The notes: a model not told the origin generated them from the sequence alone. Positions 11,666 through 23,588 are shown, counted from the first letter of the stretch. The stretch: DNA of 64,000 nucleotides from Liolophura sinensis (GCF_032854445.1 NC_088305.1:27120628-27184627); one strand, 5' to 3'. Translations and numbers: made by a program.

Positions 11666-12329
11666 ACCGCCGGAAATTTAGTCAGCATTTGAGACGAACT
11701 GAATGTGGTGAAGGCTATCTTCAGTCAAGGAGTTTCCACGTGAAATGTGAAAAAAAATTGTGATGTTTTCTAGTATAAGTTTGAAGTGAACTGTTTGCAT
11801 CGGTGGTATAAGTGAAAGGAGTCCGGTGTAAGTGTCCTATGAAACAGATGAATAAACAAGTTGTGTGTCCACACTCTACCTTTTCACATATATCAAAGCT
11901 GAATTCTTAATGTGATATATGCGATAGAAGCTGCGATCAAAGTTACATATTGAACGAAGAAGTGATAACACTAATTTATTCCTGTTTTATGTCCCTCCCC
12001 TACTAAGCAGTAAAGTATGCTTTGCAACTAGCATGGAAATCGCCCCACGATTGTGTAATACTGAAGTGTATTAGTCTAGGAGGCCAGAGAACCAGGGCAG
12101 ACGGTGAATCCGCACTTTGCGGACGCGGAGGGGCAACACGTTTCAACCTAACCACATTGCAAACAAAAAATACAACACAAAAAAATTCAATGTTCGTCTC
12201 ACTTTTGAGTAATTTATAAAAACCTACTGTTAAAAATTTGGTTGAATTTGCTCAATCAGATCAACCAATCCGATCAATTGATGTACGAGGATTTTTCTTT
12301 TTCATTTTTGATGTTCATTTTCTCATTGT
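11666..12329. other. Noncoding stretch, nothing recognised
   Basis: Short frames only (for example 12022-12219) with no domain or splice support. Confidence 0.4.
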
Positions 12330-12430
12330 CATATATGCTTTGTGTTAAACGTCGTCTTGGGAATTGGCCATGCAAGCATTGCAGTGGAACACCCGCTTTT
12401 CTTGACGGCTGGTATACCAATATCTACTTC
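12330..12430 (-). repeat. Dispersed repeat family C, partial
   Basis: Reverse orientation. 'gtgttaaacgtcgtcttggg', 'aattggcca' and 'ttgacggctggtataccaat' match the core of family C. The two overlapping frames here are repeat by-products. Confidence 0.65.
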
Positions 12431-12439
12431 AACACATAG

Positions 12440-12700
12440 ATTCAATCAGTTTTCACTATATATAATAGCCCTGGATAACTCGTGTTTATTTCACAACTGT
12501 TTATTGAGATTCACGCTTTGTATAAACAGTTTGTTGTGTTAGATATTAACAACGCAAATCCCATCCATGGAAATGGGTAACTTTGAAAATTCAAGTTCGC
12601 AGCTTAAAGTATACATTCAATACTTAGAGATTTTAACCTTTTGACCTTTAGACCTCTACTGTACGGCTCTATCATATATATACCTAACAGAATGGTTTTT
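12440..12700 (+). repeat. Low-copy repeat F, copy 1
   Basis: Contains 'gagattcacgctttgtataa', 'ggaaatgggtaactttgaaa', 'tttaaccttttgacc' and 'gtacggctctatcatatata'. Related to 16400-16660 and, for its 3' half, 17310-17445. Noncoding. Confidence 0.65.
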
Positions 12701-13234
12701 CCCAGGGCAGCAGTCCCATTCAAGTCCAACAGATCCAAAGCGTTTCACCGTATTGATTTTATCTATAAACCTGCACTACGACTGAATTAATGCATTTTCC
12801 AACCATACCTAAGCCACAATCAATGTGAATCCTGAGGCGCATAATTTTGCTAACTGACACCGAGAGGCACCTAAATCACCAAACTGAAGCAAAGAAATCA
12901 TGTTTGTTCCATTCATGAATGTCGCCATCTACGTAAGCGTTTGTGGTAAGCCATTCTTCTAACCTAATTTCTCCATTTTAGGTGAGCAATGTTCGATTGA
13001 TCATAAAGATTTTCTAAATTACTCACGTGAAGGAGCTGGGTAACGCTTGTGTGCCCCTGGGCCAGGCGTACATGGCTGTGCAAGAATTTGTTACGATATA
13101 TGCCATTTAAACAAAAATGAATATTTTTTGCACGGCATATTATTAGCGTCACGGCGCGAGATACTTCCCTACAGAAACATGCTCGGGATTTATTTCACAT
13201 CGCAAGATAGCAACAGTTAGAGTATACTTACAGT
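12701..13234. other. Noncoding stretch, nothing recognised
   Basis: No credible gene. The short minus frame 12964-13152 has no domain. Confidence 0.4.
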
Positions 13235-13420
13235 ATAGGGACTAAAACAATAGCAACCACGACAGTGACAACTGGCAAATTGTTACACGTAACAGGTGAA
13301 AATACGTCAGAACTGGTGATGATTGCGGTGATGTTAAATGCAATTTATTAGACGTCACTGGTCTAGAATTACTCAAAATGTGATGTCGTCACATTTAACA
13401 TAAAAACACATTAACACAAG
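13235..13420 (+). repeat. Dispersed repeat family B, internally deleted
   Basis: Starts 'gacagtgacaactggcaaat', passes 'acacgtaacaggtgaaaata', then jumps to the 3' half ('ttattagacgtcactggtct' and 'cacatttaacataaaaacac'). The middle of the element is missing. It lies about 200 bp upstream of the lectin gene. Confidence 0.7.
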
Positions 13421-13544
13421 TTTCAGTCCGACATCAAATGACGAGTTTTTATTTCATTGTTGCTGATGAGAAAAACAAGTCGGGAAAATCCTTCTGAAAA
13501 TGTATGAGGGGTTGGGTATTGTTCTGCATTATATGACGGAGAGG

Positions 13545-13552
13545 ATAAAAAT
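13545..13552 (+). promoter_or_regulatory. Possible TATA-like box of the lectin gene
   Basis: 'ataaaaat' within 'gaggataaaaatac' lies about 90 bp upstream of the ATG at 13640. Position would fit a short 5' UTR, but AT-rich DNA gives such matches by chance and nothing else confirms a promoter. Confidence 0.25.
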
Positions 13553-13639
13553 ACAAGACGAAATTTTCACCATTCCACAGTTTTTTAGTCAATTGTACTT
13601 AGTGACGTTTCACCTACATCAGCTGTTTTTATCACAGTT

Positions 13640-14642
13640 ATGTTGCACGAGCATTTTTGCACATATTACGGGTTAGTTTACCAGAAATGTTTATTAGATC
13701 TTCTAGTCAGGATAAACTGTACAACAGGTAAACTGACGTGGAACCAACGAGTAATATATAATAGGCAACTTTTTATTCCATGTAGGCGATGTGTGTACAC
13801 TTTTACACCCATGTACACACTTTTATGTTTTAATTTTTTCAGACGTTTCCCTTCTTCTGCTTTGTTTTATAGGTATCCTCTTTGCCACAGCGTTGGGAAT
13901 CGAAAACCTGGCATTAAACGCATGGACTCGAGGTGCGGGTGATCCCGACAGTTATATCATCGAAGGAATAGCCTATGGCCCTGAGAAGGCAGTAGACGGT
14001 AATCCCAATCCAGATTTCTATGGTCGATCATGTACTCACTTTGACGCACCTTCTGCACGGAACCCCTGGTGGTTGGTGGATTTGGGGTCTGTGTCCCAGG
14101 TCTACAGCATTGATATAACTAACCGTCTAAACTATGCGCACAGACTACGGAACTTCACAATAGAGATGTCCCAGGATCTTGAAGAAGAAGCGACTTTGTT
14201 GGACAGGAGCTTGTGTTTTCATTACCATCCTGGCCAAATGGGCTCTGCTGCCACCGTAAACTTTCCCTGCCCTGGGCCAGTTTATGCTAGGTACGTGAAA
14301 GTACAGCTTCATTTGGAAAATGAAATTCTAACATTGTGCGAGGTGCAGGTCTGGGGAATCAAACCGGTTCAACCCTATCCCGTGTGTCCGAGCTACACAG
14401 CCCTCCCAGGAAGGAAGTCCCCATCTATGGTGTTGAAGACGGTAACGGAGCCCTCCGTAACACGTTGTGCTTTTATCTGCCGCAGAACAAAACGTTGCTA
14501 TTCACTTAACATCAAATCGGAAACAAACGGCTTCGCTTGTGAACTGCTGGAGGATATCCAGGAACTTAATGAAACTGACGTCATAGATGAACCTAAATGG
14601 CGTTATTTTCGTGTTATGATATGGAGGCCCGAAGCTTCGTAA
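13640..14642 (+). CDS. Secreted F-type lectin (fucolectin) with PAN/apple-like domain
   Basis: The main exon (about 13843-14642) is open to the stop at 14640-14642. Counting residues from the longest open start at 13791, 19-36 form a hydrophobic signal peptide (VSLLLLCFIGILFATALG). Residues 38-190 are an F-type lectin domain: NLALN start, AVDG, WWLVDLG, ITNR and a LTLCEVQVWG end. H83, R112 and R118 sit near the fucose-binding His/Arg/Arg positions, but the usual RxD is R-L-N and spacing differs slightly. Residues 199-252 look like a PAN/apple module with C199, C226, C230, C236 and C250. The family binds fucosylated glycans, often in invertebrate innate immunity; here that role is inferred. 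The 5' end is uncertain. A good acceptor (polypyrimidine tract ending at 13842) and a donor at 13728 (cag/gtaaac) would join in frame to an ATG at 13640, giving a long N-terminal extension. Otherwise translation starts at 13791 or in an unseen exon. A possible polyadenylation signal is at 15443. Confidence 0.8.
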
Positions 14643-15235
14643 AAGATTGTCATCAATTATGTTTGTGAGCTTTAGTTTTCCGTGTTACTTGTGTATATCC
14701 TTATAACTTCATTGGAAAATGCTGACTAGTTCTACCCGAAATAATCCATTTTCCGATAAAATCATCATTTTTAGAGACTGGGATGCTAATTTTATTACTA
14801 AAACTAGTCTTTGGGAACTTGTCTTAGGAAATTATTTTACCAACTGACGAACTGAATTTTGATTTTGACATAATGTGCTGACACAGGGCTGGCCACTTCC
14901 CGTGGCTAAATGCTAAGCTTATACAGGGCTAATACAGTTAGCCGAGTGGCAATTCTTTTCTGGCCTGTTTCACAAGGAAGGACAATTGGCGGACTAACGG
15001 ACCTTAGACAGCTACCAAAGTGTAGTATGGGCTAAGCCTTGACGGCTACTTCAGTTAACCGACCAGCAACTGTGTCTTTCACAAGGAAAATATTTGGCTA
15101 TCGACTAAAGTTCTTTGTCTTATAGATTATGAAAGTTCGGGGTTTTAGAAGCCCGCAAATTCTGCTTCGAAAATGTGATATGTCCCATGAAAGCCTTTTT
15201 AAAGGTAAAAAACACCATGAAACGCCTTGGGATGT
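14643..15235. other. 3' flank of the lectin gene
   Basis: Noncoding. It contains loosely repeated 'ggctaa' and 'cacaaggaa' motifs ('tttcacaaggaagg' near 14969 and 'tttcacaaggaaaa' near 15076), suggesting an old imperfect duplication. It may include the 3' UTR. Confidence 0.4.
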
Positions 15236-15427
15236 CGTGACGGTGAAAGGCCTCGATTTGAAAACTGTGTGAAAAATGAAAATTTTCTTTTGCATTTCGT
15301 GACGCTAAATGCCCTCGATTTGAAAAGTGTCAAAAATAGAAATTTTCATTTGCTTTTTTCGTGACTGTGAACGCCCTTGATTTGATAACTTTGTCAGAAA
15401 TGAAAGTTTTCTTTTTCAAACACTATC
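15236..15427 (+). repeat. 62-bp tandem repeat, 3 copies
   Basis: Units start with 'cgtgac' at 15236, 15298 and 15360, and a partial begins at 15427. Each has 'cctcgatttgaaaa' or a variant, then 'gaaaattttcttttgc' or a variant. Diverged, so old. Confidence 0.8.
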
Positions 15428-15464
15428 GTGACATAGCACTGTAATAAAAGACTTTGGCATAGAG

Positions 15465-15750
15465 CGTAAAACAAGGGCAGCGATGACGATGTGATAGCTG
15501 GCAAATGATCACACGTAACCAGTAAAGTTCGACCTCTTGTAATTGACCTCAGTCGGGGTTTTTATCTATCTGTTCGTGGAAATGCCTAAATAGCAGCAAA
15601 TTACATAACCCCCATAACACCAAGGATTAATCAGAATTAGATTTAAAAGATACAATGATTAATTGCAATATATTAGACGTCACTGGTTTATTACTCAAAA
15701 TTCCGTGTTGTCATCACATTTAACATAAAATAACATTAAAACAAGGACCA
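15465..15750 (+). repeat. Dispersed repeat family B, nearly full length
   Basis: Landmarks in order: 'gtgatagctggcaaatgatc', 'acacgtaacc', 'gacctcttgtaattgacctc', 'aatagcagcaaatta', 'cagaattagat', 'attagacgtcactgg' and 'tgttgtcatcacatttaaca'. No coding capacity. Confidence 0.75.
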
Positions 15751-15924
15751 TTTCACACTTCACATCCAGGAAAGCCTTAACGACCACCGACATGGCACAG
15801 AAGAGGAAATCCTACCAGCACTAGATCGTACCATTCCCGTATACAGGAAGGTCAGGTGTTTCTTTCAGTCTCTCCACAGATCTGTGTCAATATTTCCAAC
15901 CACTTCACAGACTCTTCAGACAAA

Positions 15925-16015
15925 ATAATCAGGATTTCACCCGGTTACGTGTGACCACATTGTCGTCACTCCCCCTTCTTTTTACTCTCACTCCTTAAGT
16001 CTTTTAGATTGTATC
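15925..16015 (-). repeat. Dispersed repeat family B, 5' fragment
   Basis: Reverse orientation. 'ggatttcacccggttacgtg' and 'gtcgtcactcccccttcttt' correspond to the family B start. Confidence 0.65.
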
Positions 16016-16064
16016 ATTATTTTAAAAGCATCATCGAGGACTGATGTATATATCAATGTGAATG

Positions 16065-16330
16065 TGTAATACATGTGATGACAACACAGGATCTTGAGTA
16101 ATTCGAGACCAATGGCGTATAATAAATTTTACCATATTCCGTGTAAACTTGCCACGAGGTGTATAAGTATCTACCATTTAAGCATCTACACGAACAGTTA
16201 AATTAAAACCCTAACTGAGATAAACTGACAAGAAAGCGTATTTTACCCGTTGCATGTAACCATTTGCCAACTACCACACTATCGTCGGTTCTCTGATTTT
16301 CCCTTCTGCTGTAAGTCTGTTAATATCATG
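16065..16330 (-). repeat. Dispersed repeat family B, nearly full length
   Basis: Reverse orientation. 'tgtgatgacaacacaggatc' (3' end) comes first, then 'gtaattcgagaccaatg', 'ttaagcatctacacgaacag', 'tgccaactaccacactatcg' and 'tgctgtaagtc'. Confidence 0.7.
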
Positions 16331-16399
16331 ACATGAGCTCTAAAAAAGTAATGAACTCTTGCTTATGAAGTGAATAAACTCCATACAGTGGCTCGTCAA

Positions 16400-16660
16400 C
16401 GACTTTCTTAATAATTGTAATAGCTGTTTTATGGAGATTCACGTCTTCATATAAACAGGTGGTGTATAAACATGTGGTTGTTTAAGATATGGAAAACGCT
16501 AACCCGGAAATGGGTAGATTAATTTGGCACTGCTCAGTTTAAAGTATAAAATTCAATATTATATACATGAATCCACCAAAGCCAGCTCGCTTTGACATTC
16601 ACACCTCTAGCGTACAGCCCATCACATACATGTAGACATAACATCGTTCTTGATGCTGAG
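16400..16660 (+). repeat. Low-copy repeat F, copy 2
   Basis: 'ggagattcacgtcttcatat', 'ggaaatgggtaga' and 'cacacctctagcgtacag' match the 12440-12700 copy in order and orientation. The two copies are about 4 kb apart. Confidence 0.6.
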
Positions 16661-17009
16661 AATGGTTTATGAGCCATGTCTAGAGTGGCAATGTACGTAC
16701 ATGTAGTCGGGCTAATTGATTTGGTTTATGGCCATGTGTTTGGAATAATGACAGCCTTAAATATTGATACCAGTCTCATTCTAATACAAAGCTTTACCGT
16801 CATTATGTTCATTTGCGCTTTTGTGGGCAAAGTGCTCTTTCTCACCAATATCAGGAAATTTAAAAATAAAAAAATTCAAAAAAAACAGTTTTTGGCTTTA
16901 TAATTCTACAGTAGCGGCATCTCTTACTGATGATGTTTTAACACATTATATCGTCGTTGCAAAGGTGATCCCACAGGATTACAAAGTGGCAGTCAGCCGC
17001 CAGGATGCA
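16661..17009. other. Noncoding stretch, nothing recognised
   Basis: The 75-aa frame at 16676-16903 is hydrophobic but has no recognisable motif and no splice support. Confidence 0.35.
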
Positions 17010-17645
17010 AGCCAATGATGACGGTGATATTACTCCAAGCAGATGAAAGCGGGTACATGGCACCAAACAGATGATAACGGATTCATGACACCAAACGAAT
17101 GATGCCGGTGATGACACCAAGCATATGAAGACAATGTATTAGACCACAACGGTGCTGATGGGGACAGGACACCGAGGAGATGACAACGGGGATATGACAC
17201 CAAGTAAATGATGATGGTGATATAACACCAAACAGATGATGGTGCTATAATACCAAGCAGATGATGACGACGGTATGGCACAAAGTTGATGAAGCAGATG
17301 AAGTCCCTTGTGGAAATGGGTAACTTTGAAAGTTCAAGTTCTAAATTTAAAGTATTCATTCAATGGTTAGAGATTTTAAAGCTAATCTTTTGACCTCCAG
17401 ACTTCTGGTGTACGGTTCTATCATATATATTTATACCTAACGATTATGGCGATAGTATAACACCACACTAATGCTGGTGGGGTCATGACACCAGCATTAG
17501 TGCCAGTAATGACGGTGATATGATACCAAGCAGATAATGACGGTGATATGACATCAAGCAGATGATGACAGTTATATGACATCAAGTAGATGATGACGGT
17601 GATCTCAACACACTAATGTTGATGGAAACAAGACACTAAGGAGAT
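17010..17645 (+). repeat. Degenerate 30-33 bp minisatellite, interrupted
   Basis: Irregular units of the type 'gatgacggtgatatgacacc' plus 'aagcagatgat' fill 17010-17305 and resume at 17450-17645. The gap between them holds a copy of repeat F. The minus-strand frames at 16938-17359 (W-C-H-rich) are products of the repeat, not genes. Confidence 0.8.
17310..17445 (+). repeat. Low-copy repeat F, copy 3 (3' half)
   Basis: 'tggaaatgggtaactttgaa', 'aatcttttgacctcc' and 'gtacggttctatcatatata' match 12560-12690 closely. It sits inside the 17-kb minisatellite, splitting it. Confidence 0.75.
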
Positions 17646-17656
17646 GATGATGATGA

Positions 17657-17704
<48 letters not shown>

Positions 17705-17742
17705 TGCATGATGATGCATGATGATGATGATGATGATGCATG
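17640..17742. repeat. (GAT)n/(GAC)n microsatellite
   Basis: A (gat)n run changes to about fifteen uninterrupted 'gac' units, then back to 'gatgatgcat' variants. It follows directly from the degenerate 'gatgacggtgat' minisatellite and probably grew from it by slippage. Confidence 0.9.
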
Positions 17743-19739
17743 TTCACTTTCTGTCTCTTTGTTTCTCCGTATTTCATTGAATCAACCATGGCTGACTGAC
17801 CTGTAAAAGAAGTTGTGTGAAAAAGTGAGTTGAACCCGAAACCGGCACATGGCTTGTCAGTATAAATTCAATGTTAGACGAACTACGGGCGGTGATGTCC
17901 GGAGACGGATGCAGTTTTGCCTCGGGGAGTATAAAACTCTTGCAAAGGAAGAAATCTTCCCAGATGGCTTCATGAATCTGTATATGGATGTTGTATTGTA
18001 TGGGGGGTTTTTTATTACATCAACTCCAATGCGTGTTTAAAAAATAAAATTTGAGACGAATGAAACTTAAATTAGGTGGTTATTAATGACATCTGTGTAA
18101 CCTATACGACGAGGTGGCTGTCATTGCTGTACGTGGAACCTTCCATAAACCGACATCTTCTGAAAACCGGCATTTTGTTTCGGTACCTGGAATAAACTAT
18201 TTACACAAGTACTCGAAGGCTTTAAAGGGATACAGAATCGTTTCTGATTGACTGGCAAGTCCAGGCAACACCTAGTTTAAACTGAAGTTTAGGTCTGGAA
18301 GATTTGTTCAAGCGTGATCAAAGTTGCAAGATTTAGCTCCACTGTGTGTCACGCAGCGTCGATTGTGTATCATTTTAGGGATTGATATTGTGGAAATGGT
18401 ATTATGAAGACGACGCTTTACGGCTTTATAAGCTACAAATAAATGTACGTGGAGTTGTTTTTTCCCATTTTTGTCTACAATTAATGCCTGACAATTGGTA
18501 GATGAATATCGGATGTTGCTAGCATAGGTGTAAATGTACATTCCTGTTTTCATGAGATTTTGTGTGTATGAAAATGAAGACAGGTAGAGAAAACTCCTGT
18601 CACTTTTCTCTCTGTTTCGCGGTTTAACAATAATTTGTCATTCTTCGTCCTTCCATATTTGTTTACAAACTACCCGATAAAGTATAAGCACTATTACTAA
18701 GTGGAAAAGCACTGAAAATGCAGGTGTACCTTCTAGTTTCTAAGTTATCAATAATACTAGTATGTACCCCAGCTGAACGAATTCAACACGATGAATATAC
18801 ATCCCCAAGCACCGCGTTACGTGGTATTAGACAGTAATGAAGGAGAGTGTCAAAGATTCAGGACGCTCCATATTTACTTTCAAGAGAATTTTATTCACAG
18901 TAACCTTTCCAGAAGAATGGCTGATAGCGATTTACTCGATGACCCGACTCCACATTTGACCCAGTCCGGTGCCATATTCTGCGGTTTCCAGAAGCAGCTG
19001 TGGCTGTTGTGTTTGTGTCAAATGCTCTCTTCCTATAAAAGAAATACGTTCAAACTGTAGGTCTTACTTAATAAAGAACTCATGCGCAGACGGCACATAC
19101 TATTTATATGTTAACGCATAAGGAGATCAAAAGATAATTTCTGGCTTTAAAGTTTAGCTTACGTCATGAGAATATGTTTAGACAGACACAAAGGGAAAGC
19201 TACATAAAATCGAGTAATAATCTTCTAGTATACAGATAGTTCCAGAATGAGATCTGCAACTTCTTTAGCAATACAGTTTCTGCATGGTATTAGCAAAAGC
19301 TTTATCATTATAGTTTATGCGCATTATCAGCAAAATTTTCTTCATGGCAATTTCTGCTGGGTATGAACTAAATTTTTATCAATTCAGTTTGTGATTGTTT
19401 TTAGCCAATGCCTTATTGGTACAGTTTCTACATGGTATCACCAGAACTTTTCTCATTCATTTTGATATAATATTTTATTTTGGTTCTCACCATCTGTACA
19501 CTATTGTAACATGGTCATTACGAAATGGTTATGCAGGAGCAGCAATACAGAATCCTGAATGACAAATAAAATATATTTTATGTAAAACCATGCATGAAAC
19601 ACCATCACCTCCACTGCATATTGCGAAATACCAGAATTCCACACAACAGGCTTGATGAACTCCGTGCAATGTTCGACAACAGAAAAATCAATTTTATGTT
19701 TAAAGAAATCTTCTGACTTACGATATAGGTACGATATCA
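17743..19739. other. Noncoding stretch, no confident gene
   Basis: Frames at 17849-18040, 18308-18553 (-) and 18791-19060 show no domain or splice support. Loosely repeated 'cagtttctgcatggtatta' type units at about 19250-19450 suggest an old degenerate tandem repeat. Confidence 0.4.
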
Positions 19740-19860
19740 CTGTACACGTATCTCTAGTGTTTATATGACATATATTTCGCTGTACACGTATATCTAGTGT
19801 TTATATCACATATATTTCGCTGTACACGTATCTCTAGTGATTATATGACATATATTTCGC
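19740..19860 (+). repeat. 40-bp tandem repeat, 3 copies
   Basis: Units start at 19741, 19781 and 19821: 'tgtacacgtatctctagtgt' then 'ttatatgacatatatttcgc', with only one or two differences between units. Recent. Confidence 0.9.
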
Positions 19861-20194
19861 CTAGAGATGGAGAAAATATATATAAAAAAATAAAGTTCAG
19901 CTGAAAGAGTGCGAAAAGTTAGTTGTAAATGTGGTCTTTCTTTTTTTTTTTTTTTGAATTTTTCTTTAAAGAGAAAAAGACATTTGAAAAAAATATTTGT
20001 ATGGTAGGTATTTGGGACTACCTTTTCGTATATATAGCCTTTGTGTAATAATGTTATAAAAGAGAATGTAACACATGTTTAATAAATATGTTTGCACTAG
20101 AATTTGGTCTTTTCAGCTAATAAAATGGATTCAACCTGGATATATTCATAAATTATTATAATTCAAATTAAATGCATACTGTATATAAAGAAGG
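19861..20194. other. AT-rich noncoding stretch
   Basis: Includes a poly-T run near 19939-19955. Nothing else recognised. Confidence 0.45.
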
Positions 20195-20345
20195 AATTTA
20201 CATTCAAATAAATGTATTAAACAGTCATCACATCCTTATTTAGAACATTATTATGCAAGGACGATCATACCAAAAGGTGGCCAAAAAACCCGCCATACAA
20301 AAATATTTTCAAATACCATTTTCTCGAATAAAAAAAAATCGTTTT
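20195..20345 (+). repeat. Low-copy repeat D, copy 2
   Basis: Partner of 600-765: 'ccttatttagaacattatta', 'aaggacgatc' and 'tttcaaatacca'. Same orientation, about 19.6 kb away. Confidence 0.6.
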
Positions 20346-21099
20346 ATGCTTGGAAGGCTGATTGGAAATCAACTCAGTGTCCCAAATCTCATGTGGCATG
20401 GTAATTTCCAGGTCTCGATTTTGTTTTGTCTTCGTCAAGAAGTCACACAGAAATGAGCTGAGATATTGTAAAAATCAGACTGTGAGCTGGGTGCGAGATC
20501 GGAAGACTAAGGGAGCAACATTTGACTTTCACAGAATAGAAAATTGGCTGTGTACCTTAACTATACCGTGAGTCGAGGCCTGTGAGCATGCGCAGTTAAA
20601 ACCGGAATGGATCTCATACGTGGCGAGGTTTGTGGAGCATGACTGTAGATTACACGAGCGCATTGAAATTCGTTACTATTAAGTAGTTTACCTGTCACCT
20701 TCATCCTAACAAAGATGATCCTTAACTTCCACGTGCTACAAGGCCATACCACCACATGCAGCCATCACTTTTCTCTACATCATATCAAAAAACCAACCTA
20801 GTGAGACCGCCATTTTTTTAGCTGTGGTTTCTGGAAGTACAGTTTTCAGTTCTATCCAAAACAGACAAAATTCTGATATATTTTAACTAAGTGTAAACTA
20901 ACATTGCAGAAATTTATAGTGCATCAATAACGTCAAATGTTTATGTGACAGCATTACCCAGTCAGTGCTCCTTCACTCTTCAATTCGGAGGCAAATCTAG
21001 GACCCATTTGCCGGAATTGCGCTGTTGTAATATGTAACCTTGCGCATTGAAAATTTTATAGTACAGGAATTGACTATCCGTATTGTATGATTAAAAGGG
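20346..21099. other. Noncoding stretch, nothing recognised
   Basis: Short frames on both strands without domains. No shared repeat seen. Confidence 0.4.
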
Positions 21100-21240
21100 T
21101 GCAGGTTCCAGATTGGGGATGTTCATCGGATCACATACGTACGATCGTGGGTTCCTCCTACGCTCTGTCCATGTTTCTCTCACCATGATATTGGGCGTCA
21201 TTGTGTAAGTGAAATACAGAAGAGCCGACTCGTACATCTA
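21100..21240 (-). repeat. Dispersed repeat family A, diverged
   Basis: Reverse orientation. 'cgatcgtgggttcctcctac', 'gctctgtcc', 'tctcaccatgatattgggcg' and 'taagtgaaatac' match the family A core with many changes. Confidence 0.6.
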
Positions 21241-21469
21241 TCAATAAATCCTCCCTCCATCATGGCCGAGTGGTCGGCGTAAGATACGAGCGTATACGCG
21301 GAAGGTAAGGCAAATCAGCTGTCACATCGGCGTATCACCCGGCCACAATCGGCACATCAATTTACGTCATTACACAGCCGGCATGGAATTCTAGTTTCAG
21401 TTTAGGCTTGAATATTTGTTTCTACTTTCTTGTAATACTGTGATGACTGTATGAATCTATGCATCTTAA

Positions 21470-21580
21470 ACAGACATTCACATGTCAGCCGTCAACCAAG
21501 ATGGACGTTCAAGGTCAGTAATCCTAAGACCCTTCCAAAGCCCCCCAAAAAACAGCACCTCTGCACTGTCATAGCCTGTT
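21470..21580 (+). repeat. Dispersed repeat family C, partial
   Basis: 'cagacattcacatgtcagcc', 'gtcaaccaagatggacgttc' and 'aaggtcagtaatcctaagac' give the family C core. Confidence 0.7.
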
Positions 21581-21834
21581 GGGGGCAATAATCACTATGG
21601 AATTGTGTAAATCTGCCCCAGTGCCACGGCCGTGTACTTTCTCTCACATCCAAGCGCCAACATAAACAGTTTGGCATTTCGGAGATCCATGAGGACACAT
21701 AAGTATTTTCTTCACACAGCACTATGTATTTTTTCGATCCTCGCCCTGGCATAGTTTTGAGGTCAATAGAGTCACACTGGTATGTCCGTCACATAGTTCC
21801 GTAACTTCAGTACACGTTTGTCGAAAATACATAT

Positions 21835-21965
21835 AGTACTCGGTGGCCTTTCGATAATTGCCACTTAGAGGCACATGTTCAAGGTCATGGATTCCCCGCG
21901 GACAGAGCCCGGATTTCTCCCACCATAATGCTGGCCGCCATCGTACAGGTGAAATACAATGTTGC
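21835..21965 (-). repeat. Dispersed repeat family A
   Basis: Reverse orientation. 'cggacagagcccggatttct' and 'cccaccataatgctggccgc' followed by 'tacaggtgaaatac' give a well-preserved core. Confidence 0.7.
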
Positions 21966-22096
21966 TCGGGCTGGGCGGCTTACTTGCCTTCGGTAAGCCG
22001 TCTCCGTTAAGCAGCACTAGATAAAAGAGCTGTGGAAATCCGTCCTGCAACAAGGAGGCACGCTACATGCACTCTAAGGATTCCTTCTTCGTTATA

Positions 22097-22146
22097 TGAC
22101 TGAAAAATTGTTAAGTACGACATTAAACCCGAAACACTTACTCACT
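22097..22146 (+). repeat. Tail of the 'cgccacgatat' mollusc repeat
   Basis: 'tatgactgaaaaattg' followed by 'tacgacattaaacccgaaac' and 'acttactcactt' matches the 3' part of the repeat seen at 45-110 and 53068-53120. Confidence 0.45.
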
Positions 22147-23386
22147 TACAATTTCAGGGTTCGACAATAGCGAATTATATTTAGTGTCCCAAATACCTTT
22201 AGGTATATTTCTATCCAAGAATAGATCAGTCTGGGTGTCTAATGTCAAATTTAATACCATAACTCTTACGGTAAAGTTGGGCGTGACAGGAAACCAGAAA
22301 GATCCAGATGAGGTGTATCATCTAGATCATCTGTAGTTTCCTTTTGGTCCTGCGAATTTGGGTATATATCTTTCACGGCATTTGCCTTACATACATTGTT
22401 TAAAGTTAAGCAAAGAAAGGAGCTGGTGAATATTATGTTTTAATAATTTGTACACACCGGAAGACATATACACTGATATATAGTTATTCCGAATTTCGCA
22501 AAGATATAACTAATTCAAGCAATGCGATGAAGAATGACAAGTTTTTGTGAGGAATAGCAGTATAGGGAGTAACGAAATTTTAAGAAGATATGCCATTATA
22601 CGATACGTGTATTTGAGCATCTTCAGTCAGATTTTTACAAACTACTAATAATTTGTACTCTAATGACGATTGCCGGTCAAGCAATTGCCCTACTCTGTAG
22701 GTCTTCAGTACCCATGACCGAAGAAAGTGTCAACATTTCCCAGAGCCCTGAATCACTGACCAGTAACCCGGATGTTTTATTTCGCATCTCAGGTTTTGGG
22801 CTACCATTATAAATCGACAAATTAGTCGACCTGATTTAACAGAAATACACTGGACCGCAGTAAATGGGCTTTTGTTGAATAGAAATGATACCCAGATGTG
22901 CGTGGCTTCAGCGTTCCTATCAGAATTTCAATCAATTAGGAACGGACTGGCGCAGGTCAGAGCCTGTATAAATAACACGTGTGTGCTGTACGGTACACTT
23001 TGCAATGTACTGATGTCATGTGGTGTACATCCTTACCACTAACTCACCTTTATTTACCAGCTATTATACTGATGTTCAGTACAAGAAATATCTATAAACA
23101 ATTTTCTCTTTTAACGATATTTCCAGCACGTCTCATCAATTGCATTTAACACCACTATATTTTTCATAACCCATTCCGCTTTCGCCATCGTGCCAGGGCA
23201 TGTATAAGTGTCTGCTTTTTAAGCATTTGGACGCTCTTTGTTTCTGTGTTAACAAAAGTTCAGGTGAACACAACATACACCCCAACAAATGCATTTGTTT
23301 GAAATGTATAACAATACATGGTGTATAACAATGTGGTGAGTATAACCCCTGAGGGGAATCTCCATGGGTGTTGGAGTTGTGGCTTG
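22147..23386. other. Noncoding stretch, nothing recognised
   Basis: No credible frame and no shared repeat. The start of tandem repeat G follows. Confidence 0.4.
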
Positions 23387-23588
23387 GACACGAAATTGTT
23401 TCTATTTATAAAGTGTATATATAAGGAAACTGATAATCTGGTTGGCAAAGGAACCGCGGAAATGGACAAATGTGGAACGTGACACATTGTCATCTGTGTA
23501 CCTATGCATCCACCAAAATTTAAAACTCTGCGTGAAAAACAGTTTGAATTTTAGCCCGGACACGAAATCATATCTATATAGTTTGTAC

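Noticed and set aside
16938-17359. Minus-strand frames rich in Trp, Cys and His
   Set aside because: Direct products of the 'gatgacaccaag' minisatellite.
18791-19060. 89-codon frame
   Set aside because: No recognisable motif or splice context. Residue mix not clearly protein-like.
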